Below, in pieces: positions 61,606 through 64,000 of a stretch of DNA of 64,000 nt. The position numbers were made by a program, and so were the translations under genes. The DNA is from Bugulina stolonifera. Its lineage: Eukaryota > Bryozoa > Gymnolaemata > Cheilostomatida > Bugulidae. The stretch's first letter is position 1; the number at the start of each line of letters is the position of its first letter. The stretch is taken from contig OW285192.1 in assembly GCA_935421135.1 (NCBI GenBank), positions 9,569,501 to 9,633,500 of the forward strand, in the 5' to 3' direction. The notes below the pieces were generated by a model. That model saw only the letters and a list, made by a program, of their open reading frames with translations, was not told the DNA's origin and searched no databases.

Positions 61606-61620
61606 CAAATAGACCCGCCT

Positions 61621-64000
61621 CTACGATGATGTCGTTGACTCGCCACCAATTTCTTTGACCACCGCGTCCACTTTCCCCCGGGTAGCAAACTCCGATAGGG
61701 AGAGAGCGCATCGTGCGCGTGCGATGTCACCCCCCACCTACGAATGAAGACAATAGAAGAAATGTGAACTGATAAGGGGTGAGTATGAGCGGAAGCTGCG
61801 CTAGTATCGTCTACCCCTTTGGTTTGGAGAGGTAAATGGTTTTTAATGTATTAGCTAGTGTTTTATTGCTCGGTTTTAAGGCTACAACCGGTAAACCCTC
61901 CGTTTTGAGGACGGAGACCCCTTACAATAGAGAGTGAATGTGAAAAAAATTATACGGGTATATGTACAAGGGTTATGATGCACTGTTCGTTTACTCTCCA
62001 ATTTATCGAATGAAGTAGTCTCATCTCCGAGAAATCAGTACTAGCATTCTATAGGACTCGTACTCACCCCGTCTTCTGCAACCTTCCGCTTACCATAGAA
62101 GTAGGTGAGTCCGGTCTTTAGCTGGGTGTAGCTATACGTTTGGTTTCCTCTTCTGATAAAACCCCGATTGTCCCCTCTCACCGACTCCCCTGTCCTGAGC
62201 ACGGAGAGGAACTTCTCTTTGGTTAGGGCGTTTCCTCTTTTGTTTAGTCCTTTGCTGCTATACTTGCTATCACCATCAGCGGACCAGCAAAAGTATGTTT
62301 TTGAGTTGAGCGCGATGACCCCCTCCCCCCGAAACTCCTCCTTAAACAGGCCGGGGGTTCGTGTTTCGTATCGTTGCACCTTCTCACAACATTCCCTCAT
62401 CTCCCACTCTTGGCCAAGCACCTTGGTCGTGATAAAGTCTTCCTTGTGCCTATCGCAGAAGGGTCTGGGAAACCATCTACCATATTCTCTGTAGAACTCT
62501 TCTTTTTTATCTTTTCGGATGACCTCATCTATACTACGAGCACTCAGAGCCATGTAAGCGCTATCCGTGTCCATTTCTACGTACTCAAAGTCCTCTCTGC
62601 TGACGAATCTGTGAAAATAAAACGGACGGGTTGTAGGGGGGGGGGGTTGGGGTTGACACCAAAGAATAAATAGAGAAGGATTTGATAAAATCTTTGTATA
62701 GTCTAGTGCTACTTACCTATCCATAAAGTCGTAGTAGAATTCTAGCATTCTCAACTTGGCTCTCTGGAGGATAACGAATCCTACGACAGATGGAACATCC
62801 ATTCGAATCTAAAAGAAAGAAAGAGAGAGAGAGAGTTTACCCTACCACTCAGAAAAAGTTTCGTCAAATCAAGAATCAAAATAAAAAAAAAGATTGTCAA
62901 CACTTGCCTTTTTCTTGTGAAGCTCTATCTCAAAGTAGTTTTCATCAACTTCGTTTAGACTAGAAAAGTGCCTACTCCTCACTTTGACAGCCGCCTCCTC
63001 TACTGTCTCCACATACTTGACAGTCTTATGTTTCTCTTTATTTGTTATGGTCTTTCCGTAGGCTGAATTCCCAACGAGCTTGCTGGTGCTGGCCAAGAGG
63101 GCCAGGTCGGGGTTCACATCCCCACCTCTTCTTGCGTCTGAGACCGAAGAACCAAAGTCTTTGTAGATGGCTCGTGGGATAAAGTGAACAAACTGATAGA
63201 TCCTGGTAATTATCAAACCTTGATCTAGATACCATCTAGCCAGATCGGAGAGTAGTGTGATTCGCTCGCCAAAAAGACTCCCCACGAGCATTCGCTGAGG
63301 TCTCTTCAAGAATCCGTTCTGTTCGGCAAAAGCGCGCATGTGTTCGCTAAGGTGTTCTCTTCCCACGTTTATATTCTTGAAAATAGGTGCCATCTCAGAG
63401 AACTTCGCTTTTAGCTCTTCGGGTACGGAAATGTCACACTCCACTAAACCATAGTACTCTCCACTACGAATGTTATTGATTATCTTATCGAGGTTGACGT
63501 AACCCCTCTCCGGATAGAGAGAAGAAAAGAAGATGGCGAGAAATGTCCTAACTTCTACATCCGAACGAACTCGCGCTTCCCACTCACACTGCCGAGTGGT
63601 GATGAGCTTATAGCCTAGAGCCTTGATGTAATCTTCTTTCCTTGCAGTGTCCACCCGGAGCTCTTCATTCGTCATGTTTCTGACACCTTTTCCGTTCCCT
63701 CCTAGCTCGCACTCGTGCCCATGCCAGTAGCAACCGTGGAATTGGTACACCGTCCGACTCTGTTCGCTATAACCATCCACTGGTAGGTTGTGACAGCCTA
63801 TCCTCATTTCTCCTCCATTCTGTTGGTGAAGGATGACCTCTCCTCTCTTCCACGATTGGAACTCTAACCAACCATGCGCCACTTTGCTGAACTTTTTAAT
63901 AGGTTCTAGAGCAAAGCCTCGGCTCTCTAGCCTCCGCCTGGGATAACCCGTAGGCATATTCCCCATCATACAGTATAGGTAGAGGGCGTTGGCATCAACT
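61621..64000 (-). CDS. polB: Family B DNA polymerase of the second copy, 5' part outside the window
   Basis: Minus-strand exons 61621-61737, 62068-62608, 62717-62808 and 62908-64000 (continuing) have the same lengths and splice sites as the first copy, including the GC donor next to 62908. Motifs B (KLVGNSAYG) and C (DTDS) are intact. The window ends within motif A. No stop or frameshift is seen, so this copy also looks functional over the visible part. Confidence 0.9.

Larger units (their letters stand above)
60605..64000 (-). mobile_element. Polinton/Maverick-like transposon, second copy, inverted and cut by the window end
   Basis: It begins AGTAGTATAGTCAG and repeats the complement of the first copy from its right end inward. 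Only a few differences are visible: 15 instead of 12 GAT codons, a small substitution-indel near 61245, and changes in C and T runs. The six bases before it are TATATA; the matching duplication would be beyond the window. If full length it would end near 70.2 kb. Confidence 0.92.

Overview
The window is animal nuclear DNA: AT-rich, with genes split by GT-AG introns, metazoan-type adhesion and lipid-enzyme genes, tRNA-derived SINEs, MITE-like repeats, an LTR retrotransposon and Polinton/Maverick-type DNA transposons. The mix (short introns, many ACATGTACATGT strings, tandem small secreted-protein genes, 39-residue ankyrin units) would suit a sponge or another early-branching invertebrate, but I cannot prove the species or phylum from sequence alone.

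Layout. 1-4.7 kb: unresolved DNA, a MITE copy, then a complete, young, minus-strand Gypsy-like LTR element (1856-4684) that encodes only gag and protease. 5.4-9.25 kb: a plus-strand ankyrin-repeat/coiled-coil gene whose ankyrin array is broken by one stop and two 1-nt frameshifts. 9.3-13.2 kb: intergenic DNA with a 129-bp tandem duplication, a MITE and two opposed SINEs. 13.2-19.0 kb: a tandem pair of five-exon genes for small secreted cysteine-rich proteins with three CX3C...CX3C repeats. 21.3-37.7 kb: a 20-exon minus-strand protocadherin-like gene (about 1134 aa: signal peptide, seven cadherin repeats, one membrane span, cytoplasmic tail). 44.2-46.9 kb and 57.8-60.4 kb: two paralogous DGAT2/MOGAT-family acyltransferase genes on the plus strand; the second has lost a conserved six-residue block, and its last exon is not seen because a transposon begins there.

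The most interesting content is a 9618-bp transposon at 47158-56775, with a near-identical inverted copy starting at 60605 and running off the window. It has 6-bp target duplications (AACAAT), about 545-bp very GC-rich terminal inverted repeats starting AGTAGTATAGTCAG, and a family B, protein-primed-type DNA polymerase gene of five exons. This is the Polinton/Maverick signature. However, I find no integrase, packaging ATPase, protease or capsid gene. The only other gene is a divergent two-exon gene for a nuclear-looking protein with two similar C-terminal domains, possibly OB-fold single-strand DNA binding. Between the two divergent genes lies a roughly 740-bp inverted array of 31-bp units, a candidate replication origin or shared regulatory hairpin. 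A plausible reading is a minimal replication module (polymerase, putative ssDNA-binding protein, terminal repeats suited to protein priming) that depends on an integrase supplied elsewhere.
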